64,000 nt of DNA from Salipiger abyssi (GTDB lineage Bacteria; Pseudomonadota; Alphaproteobacteria; Rhodobacterales; Rhodobacteraceae), in contig NZ_CP015093.1 in assembly GCF_001975705.1 (NCBI RefSeq), forward strand, positions 186,001 to 250,000, given 5' to 3'. The notes below the pieces were generated by a model that did not search any database, was not told the origin of the DNA, and saw nothing but the letters and a program-made list of their open reading frames with translations. The translations under genes and the position numbers were made by a program. Positions 26,901 through 36,600 of the stretch are shown piece by piece; within the stretch, counting starts at the first letter, position 1, and the number at the start of each line of letters is the position of its first letter.

Positions 26901-29900
26901 CTTGCAGGCTGTCCAGCGTCTGCGTGACCGTCGTCATGGTAACAAGCTCGCCCTCGACCGTGAGCGTATCGGCGAGCGTCGTGATCGTTCCCTCGACCGC
27001 ATCGAGGGTGATCTCGGCGGTGGAGATCCGGGCCGAGAGATCGTCGATGAGCGGGATCTGCGTCGGGTCGAGCACCGCGTTTGCCACGGTCTGATTGACA
27101 TAGGCGACGGTTGCGCGCGCCGATAGCTCGGCTTCCACGGCGTCGAGATTGATCTGCACGTCGCTGTAGCGGCCTTCCAGATGCTCGACCGCGACGATCC
27201 TGACCGTGCCGTCCTCGGGGCTGACATAGACGCCGGCGTCCCGGATCATGGTCTCCGTCGCAAACAGCCCCTCTCTGAGATCAATGAGGCGCTGCCAGAT
27301 GTCATCCGTGCTGTCCTCCATGTCGTAGATGCGGGGCAGGACAAGATCGAGGCGGTCGCGTTCCATGTCGATCTGCGCCGAGAGCGAGACCGGCGCGGAG
27401 AGCGGGCCGAGCGCGGTCTCAATCGCGGTGATCAGCGGCGTCTGTTGCAGATAGACGTCCAGCGCCTCGAAGCTCGGAACACCCGCAAAGCTCGCCAGGA
27501 TCGAGTCGCGCAACGCGCCAACCGTGCCCGTGGCATCCCCCAGCACCTCGTCATGCCGGTCGAACGCGGTGTCGATCCGCTCGCGCAGCTCATCCGCGAT
27601 ATCGCCGGCGGTCAGCCGCAGATCCGGCGCGGTCACCGGCAGCCAGTCCGACCAGTTGCGCAGATCCGGCGCGCCGGTCACGAAGCTGGCCCGGATCTCG
27701 TAATCGACGCCAGGCAGCAGCCCGTCCGAGAGGGTGATCGGGGTCTCCGATGCCTCGGCAAAACGACCCTGATGGATCACCTCTCCGGTCGCGGCCACGC
27801 GCAATTGCCAGGTCACGCGCACCGTGCGGTTGGTCGGAGCCACCCACGAAAGGCGGATCGCCGGGCGGCGGGCGGTGCCACTGTCATCGGCAATGCTGGC
27901 CGGAACGGCAGACACAACGATCGCAGGCGGCGCCGGTGCGGCTGTCGTCGCCGTGATCTCTGCGGGCGCAGCAACCCAGCCGCGCGTCTTTCCGGCCTGC
28001 CCATAGGTCCGGACCTCCACCAGATAGCTCACACCCTCGTCGAGTGCGCCGGTGAGCATGCTGTACTCACCCGCCGGCACGGCTTCACTATAGGTCCAGC
28101 CCGTTTCATCCTCGTCAGCCTCCCGCCAGCGCAGCTGCAGGGTGACCCCCTCAAGATCCGCGCGGGACGCAATGGGCGCCAACTGCACGGCGATGCGCGG
28201 GCGGACAGACAGGTCCGGGAGGGTGAGTTGTGTGAGGCTATTGGAATAAGCGGCGGTGATGACCGGCGCCGGCGGCAAGTCAGAGGCCGCGGGGCGCGGA
28301 ATGGTGATGACCGGATCATAGGGCGGGATCTCGGTTGTGGCCGCGTCCAAAACATGCGGAGCAGCGTCCACCACCTCGATCAGCGCGGTTTCGTCCTGCT
28401 CCGGACGCACCGCCATCACCAGCATGTCGGCGCTGCTCTGCTCGGTCTCTTCGATGGCCACCAGATCTCCCACCGCTATGTCACCTTCGATCACCCCCAC
28501 AGTCGGGGTCCAGATGCGAGCGTGCGGATCCACCGGCGAGGCCACGGCGAAGGCGTGAATGCCGGCGGTCACATTGCGCACCACCATCCGGAAGCTGGCC
28601 TGATCGAAGTCGAACACGTCATCCAGCGTGATGCTTGTGACGAGGCCATTCTCGACGGTCAGCGCCTTCACGCGCGCCTCACCAACGCCGATAAGGGGCA
28701 CGTCATGCACCAGCCGGATCTTGTCGCCCTGCTGGATATGAATGCTCTCCCAGTCCGCCTTGAACGAATGTGTCTCAGGACGGTGCAGTGCCGCCGCGAG
28801 GTGGTAGCGACCAAGCCGGTAGGTGTTGCCCTCGTCCTCGTCATCGGCGGTCACCACGGTGCCGGGCAGTTGCAGGGTCTCAAGCTCGGTCGCGGTGTCC
28901 CGGGTGAACCCGTCCATCAAAACGAGCACTTCGTCTTCCTGCCATTCGAGACGCTCGGAACGGACCATGCAGCGGAAGCCGTGGATCTCGCGAGGGAATG
29001 TCAGCTTCGCGCGATAGTCCCACGAGTTGCGCGGCGTGAAGACCTGACGCACCGGCCCCGCCGCCCCGTCGCGCACGACGCTGTAATGCAGATCAGCCAG
29101 CGTGCGGCGGGCACGCCCGGCGGCGCAAATGATGTCGAGCACGTCCGCAAGCTGGGTCGCGGTGTCCACCACGTAATCGCAGGTCCAGTGTGGCTCCTCT
29201 GCCGCCCAGGCATAGAGCGCGGCAAGGTCGATCCGGTCATCCGTCACCGGGCGGCGCAGATGCGGCCCGCGCAGGGCCTGCGCGTAGATCCATGCCGGAT
29301 GGCGCACCGGGCGCGGCTCGGTCCATTGCAGATTGCCGTCGAGCTCCGGCGCCAGCTGCTGCACGACGGCGTTGAGGCTGTCGATCCGCCCGTTGAGCTG
29401 GTCGTTGGCTTTAATGCGCAGGGCGATCTCGGCAATGCCCTCGTGGCTCGGCAAATTGCCGTCGCGCACCGAGCGGATCGCGGTGACATAGCCGGCATTC
29501 TGGTCGCCGGTGTCATTGTCGATCTGGTTGAGCCGCTCGACACGGATCGCATATTCGCCGGGCTCGGGGAACGAGATATCCTTGGTGAAGCGGATCAGCG
29601 TCGTGCTTTTGGCGCGGTAGGTCTCGCTGCCGGCATCGACCCAATCCGCCTCATTGACGCCGCCGGCGACGGGCTGCCAGGAAAAGCGAAACTGCGCCTC
29701 GTGCTTGTGGGTATCGCCGTCGTTGCTGTCATAGAGTCCGGAGGTGAAGCTGATATCGACGCTGGCCGAAATGCTCTCGTCGCGCGTGTAGCGCACAATC
29801 GGATCGTTCTTGTCTGGCAGGTCGTTATAGGCGTCCTCGGCGACATCGTTCGGATAGAGACGCATGGTCTCTGTCCCATAGCGCCAGCCTGTCGCCTCAA

Positions 29901-31026
29901 CCTGATATGTCGCTTTGGCATTCGTCACAGTGGCGGCGTCGGCAAGGCCGGTGAGCAGCGCGAACTGGCTGGTGCCGGCCTCCGCCTGCAAGCTCACACC
30001 GGTCACCCGCAGGCGCCAGCGCCGGCGAATGCCGTCGGTTCCAAAATCCTCCGAGGTCCAGCTGACATCGCTGCTCACGGCGGCCCAGCTCTGCACCTCG
30101 GACCAGGTGTCACTGCCGACCTCGGACACCTCCAGCACCAGATCGAGGCTGGCGATGTCGCGTTGTGCCGTCACCGAGATCTCGAGAGACGCGCTGCGCG
30201 CCGCAGCCGCTGGCGTGAAGGTGTAGGCGTCCCCGACCTCGCGTAGCCGGGCTTTCGGCGTCAGTGACTCCTCGGAACGCGGCTTTACCAGCTCTGCCAG
30301 CTCGGGCATGGCCGCAAGGGTGCGGTCCTTGTCGATGTTGAGCATTTCCAGCTCAACGCCCTTGAACTCCCAGATCGGCGTGTTGCCGATGCGCAGATCC
30401 TCCAGCATCACCCCCGCATCTCCAGCCCAGCCGAAGGTCATGCGGGCGCGATAGTGGATATCCTTGCCCACGGTCTCGGAATAGCCCGAGGCGGTCAGGG
30501 TCGGAAACATACGGTGGCGGCCAAGCACCGATGGGTAGACGCCATAAGGGTTGGCCGCGTTGGCGGTGCCGGTGATCGCGTAGTTCTGCGGCCCGCCTGC
30601 CCCTCCCTGCTGCGCCGGCGGGATAAGGCTGTTGATCGCCAGCGAACCGACAACGGTGATCGCGGCCACGGTGAGGCTGTAGGCGAGGCCGGTCAGATGC
30701 AGGGCGCCAGCCGCCCAGGCCGCCGCCTGCGGCAGAGCAGCAGAGGCGATCAAAGCCAGCGATCCGGGATCGCGAACTGGGAATGCAACCTCGACGCGGG
30801 TTCCAGCCGTCGGACGAACCTTGCGCCACATGTCGATAGGCACAACCGACATCTCAGTGCCGCGGATGAGGCGCACCAGTGGAAGGCCGAAGCGCTCTGT
30901 TTCGAGATCCATCGCGCGCACGATGTCAGCGACGGTGGCACCACAGAGGATCTCGGGGCGCACAACGTCCCGGCGCAAAGGGTGCTTCTGGCCGACAACG
31001 TCGAGCAAAGAGGTATCATCGAGCAC
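23986..31026 (-). CDS. tail tip / host-specificity protein (gpJ-like), 2346 aa
   Basis: An unusually large central tail-tip protein. Residues about 80-140 contain hydrophobic segments, then the gpJ-type core (LRIGNTPIWEF near 210-220). Fibronectin III-like domains lie around residues 930-1150. After about residue 1150 comes a very long alanine/threonine-rich coiled coil, including eight exact-length 42-residue repeats (25033-26040), and a C-terminal domain with beta-rich receptor-type sequence. The start is chosen at GTG 31026, preceded by AAGGA, overlapping the NlpC gene by 11 bases; a TTG at 31050 is possible. gpJ proteins usually have about 1100-1300 aa, so the coiled coil doubles the length. 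Confidence 0.9.
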   Translation of the reverse strand: MLDDTSLLDVVGQKHPLRRDVVRPEILCGATVADIVRAMDLETERFGLPLVRLIRGTEMSVVPIDMWRKVRPTAGTRVEVAFPVRDPGSLALIASAALPQAAAWAAGALHLTGLAYSLTVAAITVVGSLAINSLIPPAQQGGAGGPQNYAITGTANAANPYGVYPSVLGRHRMFPTLTASGYSETVGKDIHYRARMTFGWAGDAGVMLEDLRIGNTPIWEFKGVELEMLNIDKDRTLAAMPELAELVKPRSEESLTPKARLREVGDAYTFTPAAAARSASLEISVTAQRDIASLDLVLEVSEVGSDTWSEVQSWAAVSSDVSWTSEDFGTDGIRRRWRLRVTGVSLQAEAGTSQFALLTGLADAATVTNAKATYQVEATGWRYGTETMRLYPNDVAEDAYNDLPDKNDPIVRYTRDESISASVDISFTSGLYDSNDGDTHKHEAQFRFSWQPVAGGVNEADWVDAGSETYRAKSTTLIRFTKDISFPEPGEYAIRVERLNQIDNDTGDQNAGYVTAIRSVRDGNLPSHEGIAEIALRIKANDQLNGRIDSLNAVVQQLAPELDGNLQWTEPRPVRHPAWIYAQALRGPHLRRPVTDDRIDLAALYAWAAEEPHWTCDYVVDTATQLADVLDIICAAGRARRTLADLHYSVVRDGAAGPVRQVFTPRNSWDYRAKLTFPREIHGFRCMVRSERLEWQEDEVLVLMDGFTRDTATELETLQLPGTVVTADDEDEGNTYRLGRYHLAAALHRPETHSFKADWESIHIQQGDKIRLVHDVPLIGVGEARVKALTVENGLVTSITLDDVFDFDQASFRMVVRNVTAGIHAFAVASPVDPHARIWTPTVGVIEGDIAVGDLVAIEETEQSSADMLVMAVRPEQDETALIEVVDAAPHVLDAATTEIPPYDPVITIPRPAASDLPPAPVITAAYSNSLTQLTLPDLSVRPRIAVQLAPIASRADLEGVTLQLRWREADEDETGWTYSEAVPAGEYSMLTGALDEGVSYLVEVRTYGQAGKTRGWVAAPAEITATTAAPAPPAIVVSAVPASIADDSGTARRPAIRLSWVAPTNRTVRVTWQLRVAATGEVIHQGRFAEASETPITLSDGLLPGVDYEIRASFVTGAPDLRNWSDWLPVTAPDLRLTAGDIADELRERIDTAFDRHDEVLGDATGTVGALRDSILASFAGVPSFEALDVYLQQTPLITAIETALGPLSAPVSLSAQIDMERDRLDLVLPRIYDMEDSTDDIWQRLIDLREGLFATETMIRDAGVYVSPEDGTVRIVAVEHLEGRYSDVQINLDAVEAELSARATVAYVNQTVANAVLDPTQIPLIDDLSARISTAEITLDAVEGTITTLADTLTVEGELVTMTTVTQTLDSLQGQISDRVTYTEFNTTEARLTAAEQTISSFPDEAAITSAVEASRVLSDDLDDALQRSIIETWERFSGDDAIRVADAQGRADLRAYINERDEAIVEDVTQLRSAVGTSVAQIEQTLETRASDAEAAAEAITQLQVDLTATGGTVAAQADALDDLTTRVSETEGGLEAEAERQTVLTASVRDIGDDQEDLAELGIVELWERHRGQEDLRAGIAVAGEQMRSWVEEGLEAEASQRLVLGAALADAEASIVEERTARATHDEALAQDIAQLTADLSDAEAGVAGNAAAITEVSTRVTNAEGTITAQASEINNLEATLSVASGAISANGAAISGIDTRVTSVEGSITSQSNEITQLQSGLAAAEGNIAANGDALSGLTTRVTSAEGTITSQGQAITALENDLTSAEGTISSTASALSTLDSRVTNAEGTITSQASDIVTLQSGLSAAEDDIAGNGAAIAGVDTRVTSAEGAITSQGQAITSLENDLTTAEGNIAATATGLSNLSTRVTDAEGEISSISQSLITLQADVSDVANGVDANGFALASLDTRVTNAEGTITSQASEITQLQSGLTAAQSNLTGQASAISNLDSRVTNAEGTITSQASEITQLQSDLSSAEMGVAGNASAIAGIDTRVKDTETGLTAQASSLSGLEASVGSVEARVTTIEGAYVTSAEAVTAVEQEISASFGSLTAMASATAFANAQAGGIEAGYVWRLNDQNVMEMVSVADGTTGATVTYRLAADYVQITGLTQIDQAVINSLAVDNGFITNLTVDTLNIASGAINVGHLDTGSFSASGLAVFGGGLESDDFVSGVSGWRITTAGDAEFNSLITRDSIVDGAVSNGARARLYADGAQVSDETIIWEELGIGEYAPEILYTLMLRADLRYATASGEVGGEKNTYLKTQVRTDGVTWHTLLNWDAESSWQRRSLFDPIQLLDETDMLQAGTLDMRLLLQTEDNAEPVQNNIRNLLIDVRAIVR
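25033..26040 (-). repeat. eight 126-bp in-frame repeats in the gpJ-like gene
   Basis: Eight successive units of exactly 126 bp (42 codons, six heptads each) fill 1008 bp. Each begins with (D/S/T)(T/S)RVT-x-x-EG and contains a segment ending in L-Q/E-x-x-L. A ninth degenerate copy begins at 25032. The unit length equals six heptads, so copies can be gained or lost without disturbing the coiled coil. Confidence 0.9.
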
Positions 31027-31390
31027 GATAAATTCCTTCGAGCTTTCCAATCCAGCGCATGCCGCGCCAGCAGTCCACGCGGCTTCCGCTATGGGCTTCG
31101 ATGTGGAGCATGTCCCGGTTGCCCAGGGCGTAGCCGAGATGCAGCGGACGACCAGCGGAGAGAAACAGGAGGGCGTCCCCCTCTTTCGCTACCTCGACCC
31201 GTTCGAAGCTTGGCCGCAGGTCATCGACGACAGAATGCTTGAGCGCCGCTTGCATCGTGCAATCGGGATCCGGGATCTCGCGCCCGAACCGCACCCGTTG
31301 CAGCGCGAGATAAAGCCCCAGGCAATCGAACGCCTCCGGCCCCCGCCCACGCTCCGCGTATGGCAGGCCGATCCAGTCGTCGGTCCACAT
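31016..31390 (-). CDS. NlpC/P60-type tail peptidase (gpK-like)
   Basis: A 124-aa NlpC/P60 domain protein, matching the peptidase part of tail-tip protein K of lambda-like phages, thought to cut peptidoglycan during DNA entry. The catalytic Cys lies in PEAFDCLGLYLALQRV, and the His in RPLHLGYALG. I start at ATG 31390; a TTG at 31441 adds 17 less typical residues. It lies directly upstream of, and overlaps, the gpJ-like gene. Confidence 0.85.
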   Translation of the reverse strand: MWTDDWIGLPYAERGRGPEAFDCLGLYLALQRVRFGREIPDPDCTMQAALKHSVVDDLRPSFERVEVAKEGDALLFLSAGRPLHLGYALGNRDMLHIEAHSGSRVDCWRGMRWIGKLEGIYRAR

Positions 31391-31493
31391 GTCAGATTTT
31401 CCAGAGAGTTCAGTGAAGTAGCCGCCGGGCGCTGGACTCAACGTCCGGCGGCAGTCACCATCAGGTCACCACAACCAAAGATGGAGAATCACA

Positions 31494-31697
31494 GTGAGCG
31501 CAGTAGCCAAGATTACATGTGATCCTGTTGGAACTACAGGAAAAGCCAGAGTAGCAATCCGTTTCAAAGATGGTGAGATGGTGTCCTGCAATTTTCGCTA
31601 CGAGCGCAAGCCCGACTATTCCGTTAGTCAGGAAGAGGAAGAGCTCAAGAGCATCGCGATGGATATTCTCCGCTCTTCGATGAAAGCCATCGCCTAG
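31494..31697 (+). CDS. small plus-strand moron, function unknown
   Basis: A 67-aa protein encoded against the direction of the late operon. GTG 31494 has GGAG 7 bases upstream. The protein is compact, with a beta-strand region (ARVAIRFKDGEMVSCNF) and an acidic helix (VSQEEEELKSIAMDIL). The base composition is lower in GC than its neighbours. An independently transcribed gene on the opposite strand of a late operon is the hallmark of a lysogenic conversion gene. No homologue is recognised. Confidence 0.6.
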   Translation: MSAVAKITCDPVGTTGKARVAIRFKDGEMVSCNFRYERKPDYSVSQEEEELKSIAMDILRSSMKAIA

Positions 31698-31915
31698 CGG
31701 TCTGTGAGCTCCGCCGAGAGTGCGTCAAGATTATCTGCAACGCTTTCCAAGGCCGAAACATCGGCCTTGGCCTCCATCACGCCTTCCAACGCCGCCAGCC
31801 GGGTTTCAAGTGCAACCACCTGCGCCTCAAGGCTGACGATCCGCTTTGCATCCAGATCGGCCCCCTGCACAACCGCATGGACCTCGTAAGCAGACATTTT
31901 GGGTTCGTCGTTCAT
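31694..31915 (-). CDS. small coiled-coil protein
   Basis: A 73-aa, mostly helical protein with heptad leucines and alanines (RIVSLEAQVVALETRLAAL). The start ATG 31915 is preceded by CGGAGA. Its last bases overlap the stop of the plus-strand moron. Unknown role; perhaps a tail assembly accessory. Confidence 0.55.
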   Translation of the reverse strand: MNDEPKMSAYEVHAVVQGADLDAKRIVSLEAQVVALETRLAALEGVMEAKADVSALESVADNLDALSAELTDR

Positions 31916-31953
31916 GGGTGTTCTCCGTTCTCGTGGGAATGGTGGAAGGCTCA

Positions 31954-32601
31954 TCAGCCCTTGGGCTTCGGGCGGATCCCGTGCCGGCCGCACATCTCGT
32001 CATGACGGGCAAACGCCGCGTCGATCCTGTTTTGCAGCTCATCATCGAATTTCTCGCGAGCCGCCGCCCCTTCAAGCGCTTCGAGGCGCGCCTTCAGCTT
32101 GGCGACTTCGTCTGCCACAGCCTTGGCGCGGCAGACACCGCAGCTATCGTCGGTGCAGCGGCAGAGCTGGGTCACCGATTTCCATTGTGACGCGATCTGC
32201 CCTTCGGCATCGGCAATGCGAGAGGACAGATCGCCTGTATAGCTGACCCCATCGGTATCAGGGGTCACGCGAATATCGGTGACGGAGGAGGAGATGGCGC
32301 ACGCATCCTTGGAAACCTCATCCATCTCCTCCGGCGTAAGCTGCCGGCAGCCCGGAACCGGCACGTAATCCGCCCTGATCCGGCAAGTGCCATCCGACAG
32401 CTCCATCAAGCCGCCGTCTGCAAGCTTCCAGCAATACTGCCCGGCCACGCTTTCGGCGGCATTTTCCGTCGCCTCCGCTACATCGTCTGCGCCCAGCAGG
32501 ATCTGCAACCACAGCTCGGCGGCGAGGTCGGCATCGTGACCAGGCTGCTGGATATACCCCCGCAGGTAGGCAGCGGCCTCTTTCACGTATTCGGATTTCA
32601 T
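31954..32601 (-). CDS. hypothetical tail-region protein with cysteine-rich and coiled-coil parts
   Basis: A 215-aa protein I do not recognise. The N-terminal 50 residues are helical, the middle contains a run of cysteines (CRCTDDSCGVC near residues 147-157) that may bind a metal, and a coiled coil follows (AKLKARLEALEGAAAREKFD). RBS-like GGAGAACC precedes ATG 32601. It sits in the tail-tip region between the DUF1833 gene and the NlpC peptidase gene. Confidence 0.6.
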   Translation of the reverse strand: MKSEYVKEAAAYLRGYIQQPGHDADLAAELWLQILLGADDVAEATENAAESVAGQYCWKLADGGLMELSDGTCRIRADYVPVPGCRQLTPEEMDEVSKDACAISSSVTDIRVTPDTDGVSYTGDLSSRIADAEGQIASQWKSVTQLCRCTDDSCGVCRAKAVADEVAKLKARLEALEGAAAREKFDDELQNRIDAAFARHDEMCGRHGIRPKPKG

Positions 32602-32612
32602 GGTGGTTCTCC

Positions 32613-32807
32613 TTACTCGGTCCCGCTATCAGCTCGCGCTGCTCGGATCATCTCCGCCAAATTCTGGTTGATCTGGTCGGGAAGTGAGATTGCGTCTTTC
32701 AGGCCTGAAACTTGGCGCCGCAGATCAATCGTGAGGAACAGCGCGAGACCCATCTCGAAAATCAGGACGGCGGACACAGCCATGATAGCGAATTTCAGTT
32801 TCTGCAT
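32613..32807 (-). CDS. small membrane protein
   Basis: A 64-aa protein with one membrane helix (about residues 6-27, IMAVSAVLIFEMGLALFL) and a polar helical tail. It sits 9 bases from the DUF1833 gene and upstream of the cysteine-rich protein gene. Unusual for a tail module; it might alter the host envelope, for instance in superinfection exclusion, but this is speculation. Confidence 0.55.
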   Translation of the reverse strand: MQKLKFAIMAVSAVLIFEMGLALFLTIDLRRQVSGLKDAISLPDQINQNLAEMIRAARADSGTE

Positions 32808-32816
32808 GCCACACCT

Positions 32817-33290
32817 TCAGAACAGCGCCGGGGTGTTGCCCGGCGTCATGGTGAGCCAGCCGAACTGTTCCTCCAGCACCGGCTCAAGGGTCATCGTCCC
32901 GCTGATTTTGAGCGCGTCATATTCGACGCCATAGATCTGCACCTCGAACGGCCCGCGCTCGACCACGTCCGGGGTCGAGGTCAGCACCCACGCCACCCGC
33001 GCGTAGATCTCGCCGGTGATGCTGCGCAGTTGCGGGATCAGCTCCCGCGTGACGTTCTGCGCCTCCCAATTCAGAACCGGCAGCACGCCCTCCTCACTCT
33101 CAGGCAGCGTCAGAGTGAAGGGGAACGGGTGATAGGTCTCCCCGCCGTGGATCAGCGGCTCGCCGTTGCTCACGAGGCAGACAGGGGCCTCCCATGCGGG
33201 ATGGGTCATCCGCAGGATCGTGGTCAGGATCTCAGGGCTTTCCTCCGCGTAGATCGCCGTGCGCAGGCGCGTGCTGATCTCATGCGTCAT
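32817..33290 (-). CDS. DUF1833-type minor tail protein
   Basis: A 157-aa protein of the DUF1833 type: the RMTHPAWEAPVCLVSNGEPL opening and FTLTLPESEEG segment are characteristic. Such proteins lie in siphovirus tail-tip modules between the tape measure and the host-specificity genes, as here. Its ATG overlaps the stop of the preceding gene by an ATGA. Confidence 0.75.
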   Translation of the reverse strand: MTHEISTRLRTAIYAEESPEILTTILRMTHPAWEAPVCLVSNGEPLIHGGETYHPFPFTLTLPESEEGVLPVLNWEAQNVTRELIPQLRSITGEIYARVAWVLTSTPDVVERGPFEVQIYGVEYDALKISGTMTLEPVLEEQFGWLTMTPGNTPALF

Positions 33291-33640
33291 GGCAGGATCT
33301 CCAGGGTGGCGGTGACGGCGAACTTCTGCCCCCGGCGCCGGACATCGTATGAACCGATGAACCGAAACTCGCGCTCTAGGCCATCCAGCGGATCGGAGGC
33401 AGAGAACCGCATCGCGCCCATCCCCAGATCCTCACGGAAGAACGTCTCGAACTGATGCAGTTGATCCAAGGTGAGGCTGGGCATTTCCCCGCTCCGGGTC
33501 ATCGTGGTGGCGCTCGTGCGCCGCCGAACCTTCTCCGGCCCCTTGTCCATCCGGGTTCGAAGAACAGCGCCCTCCGGGCCGCTACGCTGCATGCTGTCCA
33601 CCGCCGCGAAGAACGGCAGGCTTTCGGGCCAATCTGGCAT
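33287..33640 (-). CDS. minor tail protein
   Basis: A 117-aa protein starting MPDWPESLPFFA, followed by VLRTRMDKGPEKVRRRTSA and ending in FAVTATLEILP. This start, RT-x-MD-x-GP-x-KVRRR motif and beta-rich end are recurrent in siphovirus proteins encoded immediately after the tape measure gene, which is the position found here. It probably forms part of the distal tail. Confidence 0.72.
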   Translation of the reverse strand: MPDWPESLPFFAAVDSMQRSGPEGAVLRTRMDKGPEKVRRRTSATTMTRSGEMPSLTLDQLHQFETFFREDLGMGAMRFSASDPLDGLEREFRFIGSYDVRRRGQKFAVTATLEILP

Positions 33641-33641
33641 G

Positions 33642-36600
33642 TCAGGATCCTTTCGGGAGAGGGCGGCCACCCCAGCGACGACGCATTGCGCTGTCCATGC
33701 TGCCACTGGCGAGCTCCTCACGCATGAACCGGCGCACCATGCGGATATTCATGCCGCCATCGGGCGTCTGGGTAACCTCGGCGGTGGTGCCCGCCAAGGT
33801 CTCGATGTTGACCGGCATGCTAACGACAGGAGGCACCGCAGAAGCACCGGCGCGACCGGATGCGGGCGCAACAGGTCGCCTGCCAGTGCCACCAAAAGCC
33901 GCGCCCGAGGCGAACTGCCGCACGGCGTCGATGCGATCTTGCGACACGCCAGACATTGACACCCCAAGGATGCCACCCACGCGGGTCAGGGGCAGAAGGC
34001 TGCCGTCGTCTCCGCGCACGGATAGACGGCCATCCTTTCGCGCCAGAGGCATCACAGCCTCCGGCCCGGCCTCACCCATCTCACCGAGCTTGCCATCGCC
34101 CATCCGGAAGAGCGTCGGCGTGCTGACGATGCTGTTTGTAAAGGCGCCGCCTTTCGCGAATGGTTGCACTTGGCCAGACGACGCAAACGCATTCCCCTTA
34201 GCGCTGCGCGCGGGCGTGCCGGGGGCAGCGCCATCACCAAAGGCCCAACTGAAGAAGCTTCCAATGCCGCCCATGACGCCACCCTGCCCCGACATGTTGG
34301 CCAACTGATCTACAAGGTCACGCAAAGCGGCTTGCAGCGTCGCGTCGAGGATCCACGACCGCAGCGCGTCACCGACGCTTTCCCCAGCGCGCCTCGCGTC
34401 CAGAAGCGCCTGCGTCAGCCCTTCATAGCCCCGTTTGATCGGCTCGAAGTCCGGCACATTGATCTCGACGTCGCTGCCTTTGAGACCTGCCAGAGAGTCC
34501 TGATAGTCCCGCAGAATCTCTGCGCGGAGCTTTAAGCTCTGCTGCAAGCCGATTTCGCCGGCGCGCTCAGCCTCCGAGATTGCAGCAAGCTCGGCACGAT
34601 GAGCGCCCTCAAGGACGCCGCTGTAGCGCTCAATCAGCGTAGCGCGCCGGTCCAATGCCTCGGAAACCGTGCTTTCTCCGTCCTGGACCGCTTGATCAAG
34701 CTTTGAAATCTCCGCATCGAGAGACCCTTCAAGCTGCTCGCCGTACTCTTTGAATAGCTGGGACCGCGCGGCGAGACCTTCGGCGAGAGTGGCCTGACCG
34801 TTGGCTACGGCCTCGTCCATCACCTCCACCGCCGCGTTGTATTTTTGCTGCGCTGCGAGGATCGGGTCCATGGATCCGAGAAGACCGTCCCAAGCCTCCT
34901 TCGATTGCTTCAGGGCGCGGGCGCGGTCTTTGTCCGCCTTCTCAGCTTCCCGGTCAGCTTCTTTCTGCGCCTTTGAGCGCGCGTCCTGCGCGGCAATCGT
35001 CGCCGCAGGATCGCCGAACGCGCGGGCTTCCTCGCGGCGCCGATCGCGGTTCACGCCGTTGTTGTGTGAACCCAGCTCAGCAATGCGCTGCGCCACTAGC
35101 TGGTCGTTACTGCCATTGAGCGCCTCAAGCACCTGCGCCAAATCGCCGCCCTGCCGAAGCTCACCCTCGCCGTAGTTGTGCAACAAGGAGGCGAGCGCGG
35201 CTTGCTGAGACGCCTCAAGGTCATTGAAGCGCTCGAATCCAAGGCGGTCAATCAAAGTATTGAAGTAGCCCGAGATCCGGCGCTCAAGGTCACGCTCTGC
35301 ATCCTCGAAGCTCACAGCAGACCCTTGCGTGACCGTGCGAACATTGCCCTCCGCATCGGTGGCCGTGTCGCTTCCGTAGCCCGCGCGCCAATGGTTCACA
35401 TCCCAATATGGATCGGTACGGAAGCCCTCACGCTCTCGGATCAATGCCTTCGCCGCATCCGTTCCTTCGGCGCGGGTCATCCAGTCTTCTACGGTATCAC
35501 CAATACCGTCAAACACACCGCGCATCATACCGGAGATGTCCAGACCGGACATTTTGGAGAGCCAATCGAACGCCCCCTTCGCTTGCTCGGCCATCTCGCG
35601 CAGGGCATCCTTCAGCTCGAAGGTCTTGAGGATCTCAGCGTCGAGGACTTCCAGCGCTTTCTCGGCACGGCGAACCCGCGCCTCGTCTGCTGCCTCTGTC
35701 GCCTCCTGAAGCTCCCTCTCAATAGAGGAGCGCTCACGGCCAAGTCGCATAACATCGCTCTCGGCATCGGCATATTTCCGCAGTAGGCGCTCAGTCTCAG
35801 TGATGCCCGCGTTTGTCTGCTTCGCGGCATTCTCGATAAGATCTGCCAAGCCAGTGAACGTCTCACCAAACTGGTCGCCGGCTGCCTCCACCGAGCCTGC
35901 CAGTGTGATCATGAGTGCCTGCAAAGCCTGCGCAGCGGCCAAGATGTCCTCTGGCCCCTCGGCGCGGCTCAGATCGCGGAACGCACTCATCACGTCCTGC
36001 GCCTGAGCTTCGGTTAGGTCGAACTCGCGGCGGATCCGGCGGAACGTCTTCGCGACCTGATAGGCCGCCTGCCCGTCATCATCGTCTGCGCCGGGAACGA
36101 ACTCGGCGATGCTCCCCATGCCCTCTGCGATATCATCTGCCGCAGACTGCAAACGACGACTGGCCTGCACGCCAGCCAGTTCCTTGGTCACCTCAAAGGC
36201 ACGCTGCATCTCGTCCGCGAGAGATCCATATTCCTCGCGTAGATCGGCCAGAGGGCGCCGGGCCGCTTCTGCGGCGTCTGCATAGGCGTCCGTCGCCTCG
36301 TTCAACCCCTTCTGCTTGTCGGCGGCGCTCTCTGCCTCATCGCCAGCGGCGAAGAATGCCGCAGCCAAGGGCGCGCCGATGGCGAGGACCGCACCCGCAA
36401 TCGCCCCATACGGCCCCATGACGCCCAAAAGCTGTGAGCCCTGCTGCGTCAGAGCGGTGATTGCGCTCGTGCCGCCCTGGATCTGCACGGCGGCGTCACC
36501 GACCTGATAGCCGAGCTGCTGGAACGCTGCCTTGTTGCGGGTCACGGTCCCGATCAGACCGCCGTGGGCGTTGTTGTTCGCGGCCAGCGCGGCAGTAAAG

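Noticed and set aside
23878-27126. Long plus-strand ORF of about 1080 codons
   Set aside because: It is antisense to the gpJ-like gene; repeats of the coiled coil and GC-rich codons keep the opposite frame open. The same applies to long antisense ORFs at 2776-4695, 27181-30246, 40585-42141, 43926-45599 and 61329-63095.
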